Shown: piece by piece, positions 50,597 through 60,152 of the stretch
How the letters are laid out: the number at the start of each line of letters is the position of its first letter
Numbering within the stretch: the first letter of the stretch is position 1
Origin: Mycolicibacterium iranicum
Lineage (GTDB): Bacteria > Actinomycetota > Actinomycetes > Mycobacteriales > Mycobacteriaceae
Direction: 5' to 3'
Length of the DNA: 64,000 nucleotides
NCBI RefSeq assembly: GCF_001650495.1
Contig: NZ_LWCS01000013.1
Coordinates: forward strand, 1-64,000
Made by a program: the position numbers and the translations under genes
The notes under the pieces: model-generated
What the model was told of the DNA's origin: nothing
What the model saw: only the letters and a program-made list of their open reading frames with translations
Database searches by the model: none

Positions 50597-50634
50597 TATG
50601 GCTATAACTGCAGTTTACAAGCTATGATCCGCGC

Positions 50635-51342
50635 GTGAGCACTGCAGATGTAGCCCTGCCCGAGCAGCAGTCGACCAAAGCTGCGCGGCTGCTGGCATCC
50701 GCCGGTGAACTGCTCCTCACGCGAGGTGCGCGCGGATTCACCGTCGCCGACGTCGCCAAGCGCGCACGGGTCGGCAAGGGCACCGTCTACCTGTATTGGC
50801 CCACCAAGGAAGACCTCCTCATAGGACTGGTGGGGCGAGGTTTCCTCGGCTTGCTCGACGACCTGATCGAACGGATCACCGACGATCCCGAACTCGCGCG
50901 TCCGTCGCGCTTCTGCCCGATGATGCTCGAGGTCGCCACCGGTCACCCGCTGCTCGCGGCGCTGCAGCGCCACGATGACGACCTTCTCGGCGTCCTCGCC
51001 GTTCATCCACGTTCGATAGCTCTGCACGATGCGCTGGGCCCCAGCGCCGTCATCGGCACGGTGCTGCCCATCTGGCGTCGCCACGCACTGGCCCGCGACG
51101 ACTGGGAACTCGCCGATCAGGGGTTCGCGCTGCACGCGCTGATCACCGGCGTGGCAATGTCTGTCGTGGGACCCGGCGCAGGCCCCCGCCCTAGCAGTGA
51201 TCCGTTGGAGGTTCTGGCAGACGCGGTCGCGGCACTTCTGGGCCCCGAGCGCGCAGGCGGCCGTCAAATCGCCTCTGCGGCAAGAGAAGTAATCGATTTT
51301 CTCCGCGACGGCAGGGCCACCGCCCTCCGTCTCATCGGCTAG
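50635..51342 (+). CDS. TetR-family regulator
   Basis: 235 aa from GTG 50635. N-terminal helix-turn-helix FTVADVAKRARVGKGTVYLYWPTKEDLL (about 34-62) is canonical; the C-terminal ligand-binding domain is helical. It is divergent from the PlsC-like acyltransferase and probably represses both genes by binding the palindrome between them, in response to an unknown lipid or acyl-CoA. Confidence 0.88.
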   Translation: MSTADVALPEQQSTKAARLLASAGELLLTRGARGFTVADVAKRARVGKGTVYLYWPTKEDLLIGLVGRGFLGLLDDLIERITDDPELARPSRFCPMMLEVATGHPLLAALQRHDDDLLGVLAVHPRSIALHDALGPSAVIGTVLPIWRRHALARDDWELADQGFALHALITGVAMSVVGPGAGPRPSSDPLEVLADAVAALLGPERAGGRQIASAAREVIDFLRDGRATALRLIG

Positions 51343-51399
51343 GGCTGCGATGCGCGGCGCTCCAAGATGCTCCAGCGACGGTCGTCTACTCTGGCGGGC

Positions 51400-52326
51400 A
51401 TGGCCATTCGACGCGTTGCCGTCATCGGGGCCGGCATGGCAGGTGCTGCCTGCGCGCAAGCGCTCACTGAGCGCGGGATCGCCGTCGGCATGTTTGAGCG
51501 CGGCCGGACGGGCGGTGGCCGGATGTCGTCGCCCACGGTGCACGAACGCCGCGTCGATCTGGGTGCGGCGTATCTGACCGCCAAGGACGGGTCCTTTTCT
51601 GCGCAGGTCGAGGACTGGGTCCGCCGGGGGCTCGCTCGCCCGTGGACGGACACGTTCGACGTCGTGTCACCCAGCGGGCGCGACGTCACCTCCGGGCCGG
51701 TGCGCTTCGCGGCCGCACACGGATTGCGCTCTCTGGTAAAGGATCTCCTGCCCGCCGACGTCCGCTACGAGTCACGGACCGACGCGGTGGACGACCTCGA
51801 CCACGACGCCGTGGTGCTGGCGATGCCCGATCCCCATGCCGCCCGGCTGATTCCTGACGCGTTCGAGTGGGTGGAATACGAGCCCGTGATCGCCGTCGCC
51901 GCCGGGTGGCCCGAGCGATCCTGGGACGTCAGCAACGCAGCATTCGTCAACGATGATCCCGACATTTCCTTCATCGCCGACGACGGAGCACGTCGCGGCG
52001 ACGGGGCGCCTGTACTCGTGGTCCACACCACCGCCGCCCGGGCACGCCAGCACCTCGACCGACCCGACGACGCTGTGGCGCCGGTACTGAACGCGGTGCG
52101 CCGACTCCTCGGCGTGGCAGCGGAACCGTCCTATGCGCACGTTCATCGATGGACATTCGCCAAGCCGGTCGGCACCCACGGAGACGAGGCGTACGGGCTG
52201 CTTCCCGGGGAACGCACGGTGGGCGTGTGCGGCGATGCGTGGTGCCCAACGGGCGCACCGCGGGTGGAGTCGGCGTACCTGTCAGGCAGGCGACTGGGCG
52301 GCGTGATCGCCGACGCACTGTCCTGA
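51400..52326 (+). CDS. FAD-dependent oxidoreductase, renalase-like
   Basis: 308 aa from ATG 51400. N-terminal FAD motif VIGAGMAGAACAQAL, GGRM segment (RTGGGRMSS) and C-terminal FAD-binding VGVCGDAWCPTGAPRVESAYLSG fit the renalase-like/NAD(P)-binding amine oxidase family, which oxidises reduced nicotinamide forms or amines. It is 57 bp after the TetR gene on the same strand; its end is 2 bp from the convergent MpaB gene. Substrate unknown. Confidence 0.82.
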   Translation: MAIRRVAVIGAGMAGAACAQALTERGIAVGMFERGRTGGGRMSSPTVHERRVDLGAAYLTAKDGSFSAQVEDWVRRGLARPWTDTFDVVSPSGRDVTSGPVRFAAAHGLRSLVKDLLPADVRYESRTDAVDDLDHDAVVLAMPDPHAARLIPDAFEWVEYEPVIAVAAGWPERSWDVSNAAFVNDDPDISFIADDGARRGDGAPVLVVHTTAARARQHLDRPDDAVAPVLNAVRRLLGVAAEPSYAHVHRWTFAKPVGTHGDEAYGLLPGERTVGVCGDAWCPTGAPRVESAYLSGRRLGGVIADALS

Positions 52327-52327
52327 A

Positions 52328-53218
52328 CTACCGCGCCACCGGGTCGCCGGCCGCGTCGTCCTGACGGGCCGTCATCACCCACCGGATGCCGCCGACCAGC
52401 GCCCGCCCGGACCACCGCACGGCCGTGGCCTCCACAGGCGGTAGGTAGGGCAACCGCAGCGGCAGTCGAGCCCACGCCGGCAGCATTGCCACCGACGTCG
52501 CCGCGACCACGCCGTAGGGCGCGCGCGCCGGCAGCGGCAGGGGCGGGGTCAGCAGCAGGAACCGGGCCGCGTCGCGCGCAGCGGCCGTCCCGCGCAGCTC
52601 CGGCCGGTAAGCCTCGATGCGCGCCCGCAGCTCGGCTTCGGTACGCGGCGGATCCACCACCCCGAGCGCCTCGGCGACGCGCGCGGTGTCGGCGACGTAC
52701 CCGTCGCGGCCCTGCTGGTCGAGAGGGTGCGCGCCGTAGAGCTGATGGGCCACCAGGAAACTGTCGATTTCGGCGATGTGCACCCACTCGAGAAGATGCG
52801 GGTCGGAGGCCTCGTAGCGTCTACCGTCCGGCGCGACACCGTGCACGCGGCGGTGAATGCCGCGCACCTTGTCCACGGCCCGCTGCGCATCAGCGGCCGG
52901 CCCGAAGGTCGTCACCGCCAGGAACGTGCTGGTGCGCTGCAAACGACCCCAAGGGTCCCCGCGATAGTCGGAGTGTTGGGCCACGCCGGCCATCGCCAGC
53001 GGATGCAGCGACTGCAACAGCAACGCGCGCAACCCGCCGACGAACATCGACGCGTCGGCATGGACGCGGCGGATGGGGCGATCTTCGGCGAACCACCGCG
53101 GACCGGGCGTGCCGTGGATCCGGGCCCGGTTGTCCGGCCCGTCAGGTCCGGCGACCATGCCGAACAGCGCGCGCCCCACGCCGCTTCGGATCGCCTGCAT
53201 CTCTCGCGCCAACAGCAT
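52328..53218 (-). CDS. MpaB-family oxygenase-like protein (DUF2236)
   Basis: 296 aa from ATG 53218 (GTG 53227 also in frame). The DUF2236 signature includes HADASMFVGGLRALLLQSLHPLAMAGVAQHSDYRGDPWGRLQRTSTFL, where His residues bind heme in the latex-clearing protein and MpaB. It probably acts as a heme enzyme in lipid or isoprenoid oxidation. Convergent with the renalase-like gene, 2 bp apart. Confidence 0.85.
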   Translation of the reverse strand: MLLAREMQAIRSGVGRALFGMVAGPDGPDNRARIHGTPGPRWFAEDRPIRRVHADASMFVGGLRALLLQSLHPLAMAGVAQHSDYRGDPWGRLQRTSTFLAVTTFGPAADAQRAVDKVRGIHRRVHGVAPDGRRYEASDPHLLEWVHIAEIDSFLVAHQLYGAHPLDQQGRDGYVADTARVAEALGVVDPPRTEAELRARIEAYRPELRGTAAARDAARFLLLTPPLPLPARAPYGVVAATSVAMLPAWARLPLRLPYLPPVEATAVRWSGRALVGGIRWVMTARQDDAAGDPVAR

Positions 53219-53408
53219 GGCTACCACGGTACGTGCGCCGAGAGCCGGCGCGTCACGGCCAAGATCGGTTGCAGCGTCAGCTCTGCACTCATATCAAACT
53301 CAAACCCAATTCGTGCCCGATCACAATTACGGTGGGTGACAGACCACTGACCTCCAGCCGGTTCACACAGACTTCGATCGAGGACGGACACGGTAAAGTG
53401 AATTACCA

Positions 53409-53906
53409 ATGATCTCACGGGGTTTGACGCTCGGGCTTGTTGCCATGGTGGCGCTTGCCGGTTGCTCAAACGAGCCGGTGCGCCCCAACCAGGTGCAAGG
53501 AACCTGGCGGATGGTCTCGGCACAAGTGGAGCGCAACGGACAGTTCACGCCGGCCTACGGCGAACGGCCGAACGGGATGCTCAGCTTCACCGCCGACATG
53601 CGCTTCGTTGAGGTGTTGACCGACGCGACAGTCGCGCGCTTCGCATCAGACGCGCGCGGCGAGGGCACCGACGCCGAGAACCGCGCAGCCATGGCCGGAA
53701 GCATCGGCTTGTTCGGCACCTACACCGTCGACAGCGACGGCCAATTCAGCGGTAACCGCGTCGAGGGCGCTACGTTTCCGAACTGGGTCGGCGACGTCAG
53801 GACGACAGACGAGTTACGCATCGTCGTGGACGGTGACCACATGACGGAGAACTTTACGCGCCCCGACGGCACCAAGGTCGCCATCGTGTTCGAGCGGGTG
53901 AGGTGA
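53409..53906 (+). CDS. Lipocalin-like lipoprotein
   Basis: 165 aa. The lipobox MVALAGCS (Cys at about 19) predicts lipid anchoring at the outside of the membrane. The rest resembles the lipocalin-like family with QGTWRMVSAQVERNG, MLSFTADMRFVEVL, FGTYTVDSDGQF and a final strand KVAIVFERVR. It may carry a hydrophobic ligand. It ends 4 bp from the stop of the convergent TetR gene. Confidence 0.8.
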   Translation: MISRGLTLGLVAMVALAGCSNEPVRPNQVQGTWRMVSAQVERNGQFTPAYGERPNGMLSFTADMRFVEVLTDATVARFASDARGEGTDAENRAAMAGSIGLFGTYTVDSDGQFSGNRVEGATFPNWVGDVRTTDELRIVVDGDHMTENFTRPDGTKVAIVFERVR

Positions 53907-53910
53907 CCAG

Positions 53911-54555
53911 CTACGCGCCGGCGTCGTTCGGTTCACCGCCGGCACCGAAGAGGTTGGCAATCAACCCATCGACATAGGCATAGTCGAGCGATTCACCGAA
54001 CAGCATCACGCGGTGATAGCAGGCCCCCCAGAGTTGGTCAGCGAGGCATTTGAGGTCGAGATGTTCGGGAATCTCGCCGCGGTCTCTTGCAGCCTCGAAT
54101 CGCGCCATCGTCAAGCGCAGCCGCGGCAAGGTGTAGTACTCGTGAAACGCCCGCGCGAAGGTTTCGTCGGCGTGCGATGCGCCGACCATCTCGGCAATCA
54201 CCTGACCTCGGTTGCGTCCGCCGGCAACGGGTTGCTCCATCAGAGTCCGCACGAACGAATACATCTGCCCCCTCAAATCGCTCAAGAAGTCGCCGGTGTC
54301 GGGGAAGGCGAGAACGGGTCGGACGTCGTCGTGATAGGCATCGAACGCGAGCACCGCCGGCGACGGCCACCACTTGTACAGCGTCACCTTGCTCGCCCCG
54401 GCGGCAGTGGCCACCCGCTCGAAGGTGATCGCCGACAACCCGTCGGTGTAGAGGATGTGCGTGGCCGCATCGAGGACTGCGCGACGTACCTCGGCCGCCG
54501 GACGTCTGCCCCGACGCGGAGGCGGGTCAGTCGCTTTGGTCGAGCTGCCCGGCAC
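53911..54555 (-). CDS. TetR-family regulator
   Basis: 214 aa from GTG 54555 (CAGGAG ten bases upstream). An ATG at 54624 that overlaps the LLM gene's stop (ATGA) would add 23 residues; which is used is unclear. The HTH reads ITFERVATAAGASKVTLYKWWPSPAVLAFDAY; the C-terminal part is helical. It follows the LLM, NmrA and MFS genes on the same strand and is probably the regulator of that operon. Confidence 0.85.
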   Translation of the reverse strand: MPGSSTKATDPPPRRGRRPAAEVRRAVLDAATHILYTDGLSAITFERVATAAGASKVTLYKWWPSPAVLAFDAYHDDVRPVLAFPDTGDFLSDLRGQMYSFVRTLMEQPVAGGRNRGQVIAEMVGASHADETFARAFHEYYTLPRLRLTMARFEAARDRGEIPEHLDLKCLADQLWGACYHRVMLFGESLDYAYVDGLIANLFGAGGEPNDAGA

Positions 54556-54620
54556 GGCGTTCGGTCTCCTGTGACGAAGTGAACGGCCAGTATAAGCGCC
54601 GGCGGAGGGCGTCGCTTCGG

Positions 54621-55502
54621 TCATTTGGTGGGCAATTCGGCCAGCCGGGGCACGGCGGGCGCCAGCGCGTCGATCCAGGCCGCGGGGCTCCCGGTCGTCG
54701 GGGTGACGATCACGGTGTCGACCCCCAATCGCGCATAGCCGGCCATTCGGCCGACGAAGTCGTCGATCTCGTCGGGCTGTGGCCGCGGATTGGCGGCCGT
54801 GACGGTGACGCGGATCGATTCGTAGTCGCGGCCGACGTCGTCGCAGTGGCGGCGCAACACGTCGAGCTTTCGGGCGACGTCCTCCACCGATGTCGTGAAG
54901 AGATTGCACGCGTCGCCGTAGCGCGCAACGAGCCTCAACGTCTTACGCTCACCGCTGCCGCCGATGAGGATCGGCGGACGGGCGATGGGTTGTGGGCAGC
55001 ACAACGTCTCGGCGAGTTGATAGTTCGCGCCGTCGAACGGGCCGTTGTTGAGCGGGTCCCACATCTGTTGGCAGATCTGCAGCGTCTCCTCGAGGCGTTC
55101 GAAGCGTTCGGCCACGGGCGGGAACGGGACCCCGAGTGCGTGATGCTCACGTTCGAACCACCCCGCTCCGATACCGAAAAATGCTCGGCCACCGGACAAT
55201 ACATCGACAGTGGTGACGATCTTGGCCAGCAGGCCGGGATGCCGATATGTCACACCGGTGACCAGCACGCCGAGTGCCACCGTGCTGGTGTGGGCGGCCA
55301 GGTAGCTCAGTGTGGAGTAACCCTCGAGCATGTTGGCCTCGGCAGGTAGGCCCATCGGCTCGATCTGGAAGTAGTGATCCATCACCGACAGGTGACTCAT
55401 ACCGGCATGTTCGACCGCAGCGCCGACACGTACGAGTTCGCCTGCGATGGCAGCGGTTCCGCCATCGATATCGAAGATGGGTAGATGGATTCCGAGTTTC
55501 AT
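54621..55502 (-). CDS. LLM-class F420-dependent oxidoreductase
   Basis: 293 aa. Bacterial luciferase-like fold with MKLGIHLPIF, YLAAHTSTVALGVLVTGVTYRHPGLLAKIVTTVDVLSGGRAFFGIGAGW and the C-terminal ILIGGSGERKTLRLVARYGDACNLF, typical of mycobacterial F420-dependent enzymes. It reduces or oxidises an unknown substrate using F420H2. Its ATG overlaps the stop of the NmrA-like gene upstream, and its own stop is near the TetR gene, so all are one transcription unit. Confidence 0.88.
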   Translation of the reverse strand: MKLGIHLPIFDIDGGTAAIAGELVRVGAAVEHAGMSHLSVMDHYFQIEPMGLPAEANMLEGYSTLSYLAAHTSTVALGVLVTGVTYRHPGLLAKIVTTVDVLSGGRAFFGIGAGWFEREHHALGVPFPPVAERFERLEETLQICQQMWDPLNNGPFDGANYQLAETLCCPQPIARPPILIGGSGERKTLRLVARYGDACNLFTTSVEDVARKLDVLRRHCDDVGRDYESIRVTVTAANPRPQPDEIDDFVGRMAGYARLGVDTVIVTPTTGSPAAWIDALAPAVPRLAELPTK

Positions 55503-56401
55503 TTCCGGTTGCTCCTGTCAGGCCGGGACGCCAGTGCGGGTGCAAGCACTTCCCGGCACCATTGGCGAAATGTTGTGGGCGTGGTCGCTTCTGGGGTCCG
55601 AGGCTCGGCGTTGTCAAGACCGTCGTTTTTGGCCATCGCCATATCGAGCATGCCCTGGGCCATGGCTTCCGACATTCCGTTGTTCATCAGGTTGGCCTTG
55701 TAAGCCGCACCGTCGATCTGTTGGAAGCGCACCGGCCAACCCAATGTCTCGGACACGATCGCCGCCATGTCGTGGAACGACAGGTCCTCGGCCCCGAGCA
55801 CGGCTCGGTCAGACACCCCTGACCACGATGGGTCAACCAGCAGCGCTGCCGCCACATCCGCGATGTCTCGGGTAGCGCAGGTGGGCATCACGCGGTCGGC
55901 GTCGATCGGTGAGAAGAAGACACCGCGGGTGGCGATGGCGTCGGCTTGGCGCAGCAGGTTGTCCATGAACGACGGCAGGGTCAGGGCGCGAAAAGCCACG
56001 CCTGTGCTGCCGATCAGGTCGTCCGTCTCGTGGGAGGCGCAGACAAATCCTGCGTTCCGGGCCACACCGCGACCGAGTGCCGAGATTCCCACGACTCGAA
56101 GGGCATTGGCAGCGCTGAACACCTCAAGGGCGGGCCGGGTGAAGTCGACGTAAGCGGCGCGCACGCTGTCGGCGCGCGGATCGGGAGGTACGAGCCAGAA
56201 CACTGCGTCGGTGCCGTCGACGGCTGCGGCCAGGACGTCGGGGTCCCCGTGAGACCCTGCGATGACCTGCGCGCGGTCCCGTACCGCGGTGGGGAGGCGG
56301 CAGGGATCGCGCGCGACCACGCGCAGCGGTACATCGATCTCCAGGAGTCGGTTCACGACCTGATGGCCGATGTTGCTCGTGGGGGCAGTTACGGTGATCA
56401 C
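55499..56401 (-). CDS. NmrA-like NAD(P)-binding protein
   Basis: 300 aa from GTG 56401 with GAAGGA six bases upstream; the ORF runs 40 residues further without support. N-terminal VITVTAPTSNIGHQVVNRLLE is the Rossmann motif of NmrA/QOR2-type atypical SDRs, followed by VIAGSHGDPDVLAAAVDGTDAVFWLVPP. They act as NADPH sensors or quinone reductases. The stop overlaps the LLM gene (ATGA). Confidence 0.85.
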   Translation of the reverse strand: MITVTAPTSNIGHQVVNRLLEIDVPLRVVARDPCRLPTAVRDRAQVIAGSHGDPDVLAAAVDGTDAVFWLVPPDPRADSVRAAYVDFTRPALEVFSAANALRVVGISALGRGVARNAGFVCASHETDDLIGSTGVAFRALTLPSFMDNLLRQADAIATRGVFFSPIDADRVMPTCATRDIADVAAALLVDPSWSGVSDRAVLGAEDLSFHDMAAIVSETLGWPVRFQQIDGAAYKANLMNNGMSEAMAQGMLDMAMAKNDGLDNAEPRTPEATTPTTFRQWCREVLAPALASRPDRSNRK

Positions 56402-56492
56402 TTGGTTTCCTTCGAACTTTGTTGGGCGATCTGTTGATTGGGCGCGACCAGATGGAGATACGTCGGCGGTGGCCGTCCGCGAGACGAGGTGT

Positions 56493-57752
56493 TCAGGCGG
56501 CGTGCGGGACGGTCGATGCACGCTGGGCGGCCGTGGCCCGTGCGAGTTTCGGGATTGCCGCCAGCATCAGAACGATCGCCACCGCGGTTTGTGCGGCGAT
56601 GGCGGTGTAGGCGACCAGAGGCCCGGCCGCCTGGTACAGCCAGCCGATGACCAGCGGGCCGATGACCTGGGCCAGTGCCATGGTCGCAGCAACGGCGCCC
56701 TGAGCGCGGCCCTGCGTGCGAGCGTCCACGCTCTCTGACGTTGCGGCGGTGATGCCCGTCTGCACCAGCGGTTGGCCGAGGCCGAACAGCGTCACACCCA
56801 AGTACACCAACGGTGTAGAGGCGGAGACGGTGAACGCCGCCAGCATGATGAAGGCAGCCACGCTCACGCCGGCTCCCGCGATTGCCAAGTGGATCGCTCG
56901 AAAGTGCTGCGCGAGAACGGGAATGACCCCAAGTTGGACGGCCACGACGAGTACACCGTAAAGAACCAGGAGCGAGGCGATGCGTCCGGTGTCCCATAGC
57001 GCCCGTTCGGTCATGAGTGTCGGCAGGTTGGAGGACAAAGCGATGACGCCGGGCCAGAACATCAGGTAGCTCAGCAGGAGGAGACGCAATTGAGGGAAGC
57101 GCAACACATCGCGCAGCTGGGACAGCGGGTTCATCTGTGCGGCGTGCAGGCCCGCCGCTCGCTGTGATGGGGGCAGGCTTTCGGGCATCGAGAAGTAGCC
57201 CCACACCAGCGCAGCGGACAGCAAGGCCAGCAGCACGAGCAACGGCATGACAGGGCTCATCGTGGAAAAGAACCCGCTGGTTGCCGGACCCAGAATGAAG
57301 GCCGATCCGATCGCTGCGGTCAAGAAGGCGAAGAATCGCGCTCGCGTTCCCGGCCGGGTGGTGTCGGCGACATAGGAGAACGCCGTGGCGATCCAGCAGT
57401 CACAGGCTCCGACGATGATCCACCCCGCGAAGAGCACCCATAACCCTGCGCCGACCGCGGCGCCCACGGTGAAGACGGAGAAGCCCACGAGTGCGCCGAC
57501 CACGCTGAACAGCAACACGGTGCGACGGCCGTACCGGTCCCCCAGCGCTCCCAGTACGGGTGCGGTGAGGAACTGCGCGAGGGAATAGGTGGAGAAGAGG
57601 AGTCCGATGGCCAGCGCATCGCCGCCCAAAGGGCCGGCAATCGCAGGAAGGATCGGACCGAGCAGTGCGACGTAGTAGGTACTGAGGAACGCGATCCCCA
57701 AGACGAAGGGATGCAATCGACGAAGTGGTGCCAGCGCTGACGGGGTTGTCAT
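56493..57752 (-). CDS. MFS exporter (DHA1, TetA/Bcr-like)
   Basis: 419 aa from ATG 57752 with AGGAG seven bases before. Twelve hydrophobic segments, motif A GALGDRYGRRTVLLF between TM2 and TM3, and motif C-like ILGPATSGFF typify drug-proton antiporters. It is the first gene of the minus-strand operon MFS, NmrA-like, LLM, TetR, a layout that suggests export and breakdown of a toxic compound sensed by TetR. Substrate unknown. Confidence 0.88.
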   Translation of the reverse strand: MTTPSALAPLRRLHPFVLGIAFLSTYYVALLGPILPAIAGPLGGDALAIGLLFSTYSLAQFLTAPVLGALGDRYGRRTVLLFSVVGALVGFSVFTVGAAVGAGLWVLFAGWIIVGACDCWIATAFSYVADTTRPGTRARFFAFLTAAIGSAFILGPATSGFFSTMSPVMPLLVLLALLSAALVWGYFSMPESLPPSQRAAGLHAAQMNPLSQLRDVLRFPQLRLLLLSYLMFWPGVIALSSNLPTLMTERALWDTGRIASLLVLYGVLVVAVQLGVIPVLAQHFRAIHLAIAGAGVSVAAFIMLAAFTVSASTPLVYLGVTLFGLGQPLVQTGITAATSESVDARTQGRAQGAVAATMALAQVIGPLVIGWLYQAAGPLVAYTAIAAQTAVAIVLMLAAIPKLARATAAQRASTVPHAA

Positions 57753-58301
57753 CACGGATCTCCTGAAAGGTAAGCGCAGCGTCCGCGCCGGCGGGCGATC
57801 TGACGCATGAAGGGATGCAGATGTGCGGTCGTCCGTCGTCGTGGACCGGGCCGATGAGCTTCAGCTCGTGCCCACTCCACCAACACATCTCGGGTCTCTT
57901 TATATGAACTTTTTGTACATATATGAGCGTATACGACTCGTTCATATAGACACGGTGTCCCTGTTGTCTTTCATAGGAAACGCAAATCTTTCCCCTGGTG
58001 GCGTCTCCTATATGTTTAGTTCGTCCATATCATCCGCCGGTGTGCCACAGCCGACGAAGCCGATTCACGCGCAGCGCGCATGTCTGTTGCGGTCGCCCCT
58101 CTCCACGAACACCGGAACACCCGCGCCGCCTCCGCCCTCGATGCCGGTGCGGCCCCAGCCCGGTCCAGGATTGACCGCCGGTGGGTGGCCCTGGGAGTAC
58201 CTGTACCACCGGAGTCTTCCTGGCGGCCGGAGCAGCGGCTTGGCTGGACGTGAATCGGTCGCCGCCGGTCGCGACGCCGCACCACACTTTGGAGCAAACA
58301 C
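57753..58301. other. Divergent intergenic region with AT-rich palindromic island
   Basis: The 549 bp separate the MFS operon (minus) from the SDR gene (plus). Left of 57890 is GC-rich leader; 57896-58030 is AT-rich; 58030-58301 is GC-rich with open frames on both strands but none with a ribosome site. The AT-rich island is listed as its own feature. Confidence 0.5.
57896..58030. promoter_or_regulatory. AT-rich island with nested palindromes
   Basis: Contains TATATGAAC (57901-57909) and its inverted copy GTTCATATA (57940-57948), the palindromes CATATATG and GTATAC between them, and further CATATA/TATATG words at 57970-58030. The GC content is far below the surroundings. It should hold divergent promoters and the operators of the TetR or MmyB-type regulators of the flanking genes. 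Confidence 0.6.
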
Positions 58302-59105
58302 ATGTCGACTGATCAAATCACCTCTCACACAGACCTTTTCGATCTGTCCGGAAAGGTCGCCCTGGTCACCGGCGGCACCAGCGGAATCGGAATGATGATT
58401 GCTCGCGGCCTCCTCCAAGCCGGTGCTCGCGTGATCGTCAGCTCACGCAGGTCGCAGGCTTGCGCGCAGACACAACAGATTCTGTCCGACTTCGGCGAGG
58501 TGCGGGCGATACCGGCCGACCTCTCTCGACATGATGAATGTCGGCGTCTCGCCGACCTCGTCACCGCCGACTTCGGCGACCTCCACATTCTGGTCAACAA
58601 CGCGGGAGCGATGTGGCGTGAGCCGTTGGCGACCTTCCCCGACGAGGCCTGGGACACCGTCATCGACCTCAATCTCAAAGCGCCGTTCTGGCTGGTGCAG
58701 GCGCTTCTTCCGGCGCTTCAGAGGGCAGGCACGGCCGACGATCCAGCACGAATCATCAACATCGGCAGCATCGCGGCCATCCACGTCGCGCAGTCGCCCA
58801 ACTACTCGTATGCCGCCAGCAAAGCGGCACTGCATCAGCTCACCAGGGTGCTCGCCCGGGAGCTCGGGCCTCAGCACGTGACAGCGAATGCTATTGCGCC
58901 GGGGGTTTTTCCGTCGCAGATGATGGCGGGCACTCTCGATGCGATGGCCGACACGATTCGGGCGGCGGCACCGCTGCGTCGGCTGGGCCGCGACGACGAC
59001 ATGGCCGGTGTTGCGGTGTTCCTCGCAAGCAGGGCCGCGGCGTACATGACGGGTGCCATCGTTCCGGTCGACGGGGGGATTGCCACAACCGCGTCGGGCG
59101 TCTGA
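58302..59105 (+). CDS. Classical SDR oxidoreductase
   Basis: 267 aa. Cofactor motif GGTSGIG, NNAG at the centre, catalytic Ser in NIGSIAA and YSYAASK (Tyr-x3-Lys) are all in place, so it is an active NAD(P)(H) short-chain dehydrogenase/reductase. The C-terminal VDGG is typical of FabG-like members. Substrate unknown. It is divergent from the MFS exporter and followed by a MmyB-type regulator gene 100 bp downstream. Confidence 0.9.
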   Translation: MSTDQITSHTDLFDLSGKVALVTGGTSGIGMMIARGLLQAGARVIVSSRRSQACAQTQQILSDFGEVRAIPADLSRHDECRRLADLVTADFGDLHILVNNAGAMWREPLATFPDEAWDTVIDLNLKAPFWLVQALLPALQRAGTADDPARIINIGSIAAIHVAQSPNYSYAASKAALHQLTRVLARELGPQHVTANAIAPGVFPSQMMAGTLDAMADTIRAAAPLRRLGRDDDMAGVAVFLASRAAAYMTGAIVPVDGGIATTASGV

Positions 59106-59207
59106 ACGTCTGTTGCGGACTCGGCGCCGCACCGGGGCGGCCCGAGGCAGCCATCGGGGCACCCGCAGTACCTCCCGCCCTCAACGGAACGACCGTACGG
59201 TGAAGAG

Positions 59208-60152
59208 ATGACCACGACGGAGGTGCGCGCCGAGATTCGGGAATTCCTCAAGTCGCGGCGCGCCCGCATCACACCCCAGCACGCAGGGCTGCCCGCTTAC
59301 GGCGGAAACCGCCGGGTCAAGGGTCTGAGGCGCGAGGAGGTCGCGCTGCTCGCGGGAATCTCGGTCGATTACTACGTGCGGATTGAACGCGGCAGCCTGG
59401 CCGGAGCCTCCACTCAGGTTCTCGACGCGCTGGCTTCTGCGTTGCAGCTCGACGAGGCTGAGCGCCTCCACCTACAACATCTCGCGCGCCAAAGCGGGGA
59501 GCACCGGGGAACGCGCCGCGCCAAGACCGAGGTGACGGTGCGTCCGGGACTTCGACAGGTTCTCGAAGCCATCACTGACGCACCAGCCTGGATCCGAAAC
59601 TGTCGCTTCGACGTGCTGGCCATGAATCAACTTGCCCGCGCGCTGTATTCCCCGATCCTGGTCGACGCCCGACGCCCGGCAAACATCGCGCGGTTCGTGT
59701 ATCTCAATCCTGAAGCGGCACGAGCCCTCTTCGTCGATTACGACCAGATCGTTCGCGATGTCGCCGCGAAGCTGCGCATGGAAGCCGGCCGCACTCCGCA
59801 TGACGAGAAGCTGATGGCGCTTATCGGCGAACTGTCCACATGCAGCGAGCCCTTCCGGCGCCGGTGGGCTTCGCATGATGTGAGAGTGCTTCGGACCGGA
59901 CGGAAGCGACTCAACCACCCCGTCGTCGGCCGGCTCGACCTGGATTACGAATCCATGCAGTTGGCTGCCGAACCGGAGATGCACCTGAACGTCTACACCG
60001 CACGCGCCGGGACGCTGACCGCAGACAGCCTCGCCATGCTGGCATCATGGGCGGCCAGCCAAGAGACTCTGTTGACAGAGCTTTCGGTGCCCCCGGGCGG
60101 ATGCGAACCGACACTGGCGAATTTTGAGTCGCACTTTCCAATCGGGCATTGA
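59208..60152 (+). CDS. XRE-family regulator with MmyB-like ligand-binding domain
   Basis: 314 aa. The N-terminal HTH (residues 5-85) has RRVKGLRREEVALLAGISVDYYVRIERG, the hallmark of the MmyB group; a PAS-like ligand-binding domain follows (TDAPAWIRNCRFDVLAMNQLARALY, then ending LANFESHFP). Many such regulators sit beside SDR genes and control them in response to fatty acid-like ligands. It probably regulates the SDR gene just upstream. Confidence 0.92.
   Translation: MTTTEVRAEIREFLKSRRARITPQHAGLPAYGGNRRVKGLRREEVALLAGISVDYYVRIERGSLAGASTQVLDALASALQLDEAERLHLQHLARQSGEHRGTRRAKTEVTVRPGLRQVLEAITDAPAWIRNCRFDVLAMNQLARALYSPILVDARRPANIARFVYLNPEAARALFVDYDQIVRDVAAKLRMEAGRTPHDEKLMALIGELSTCSEPFRRRWASHDVRVLRTGRKRLNHPVVGRLDLDYESMQLAAEPEMHLNVYTARAGTLTADSLAMLASWAASQETLLTELSVPPGGCEPTLANFESHFPIGH

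Noticed and set aside
58030..58301. Open frames on both strands in the SDR upstream region
   Set aside because: No ribosome sites, no family, overlapping each other.
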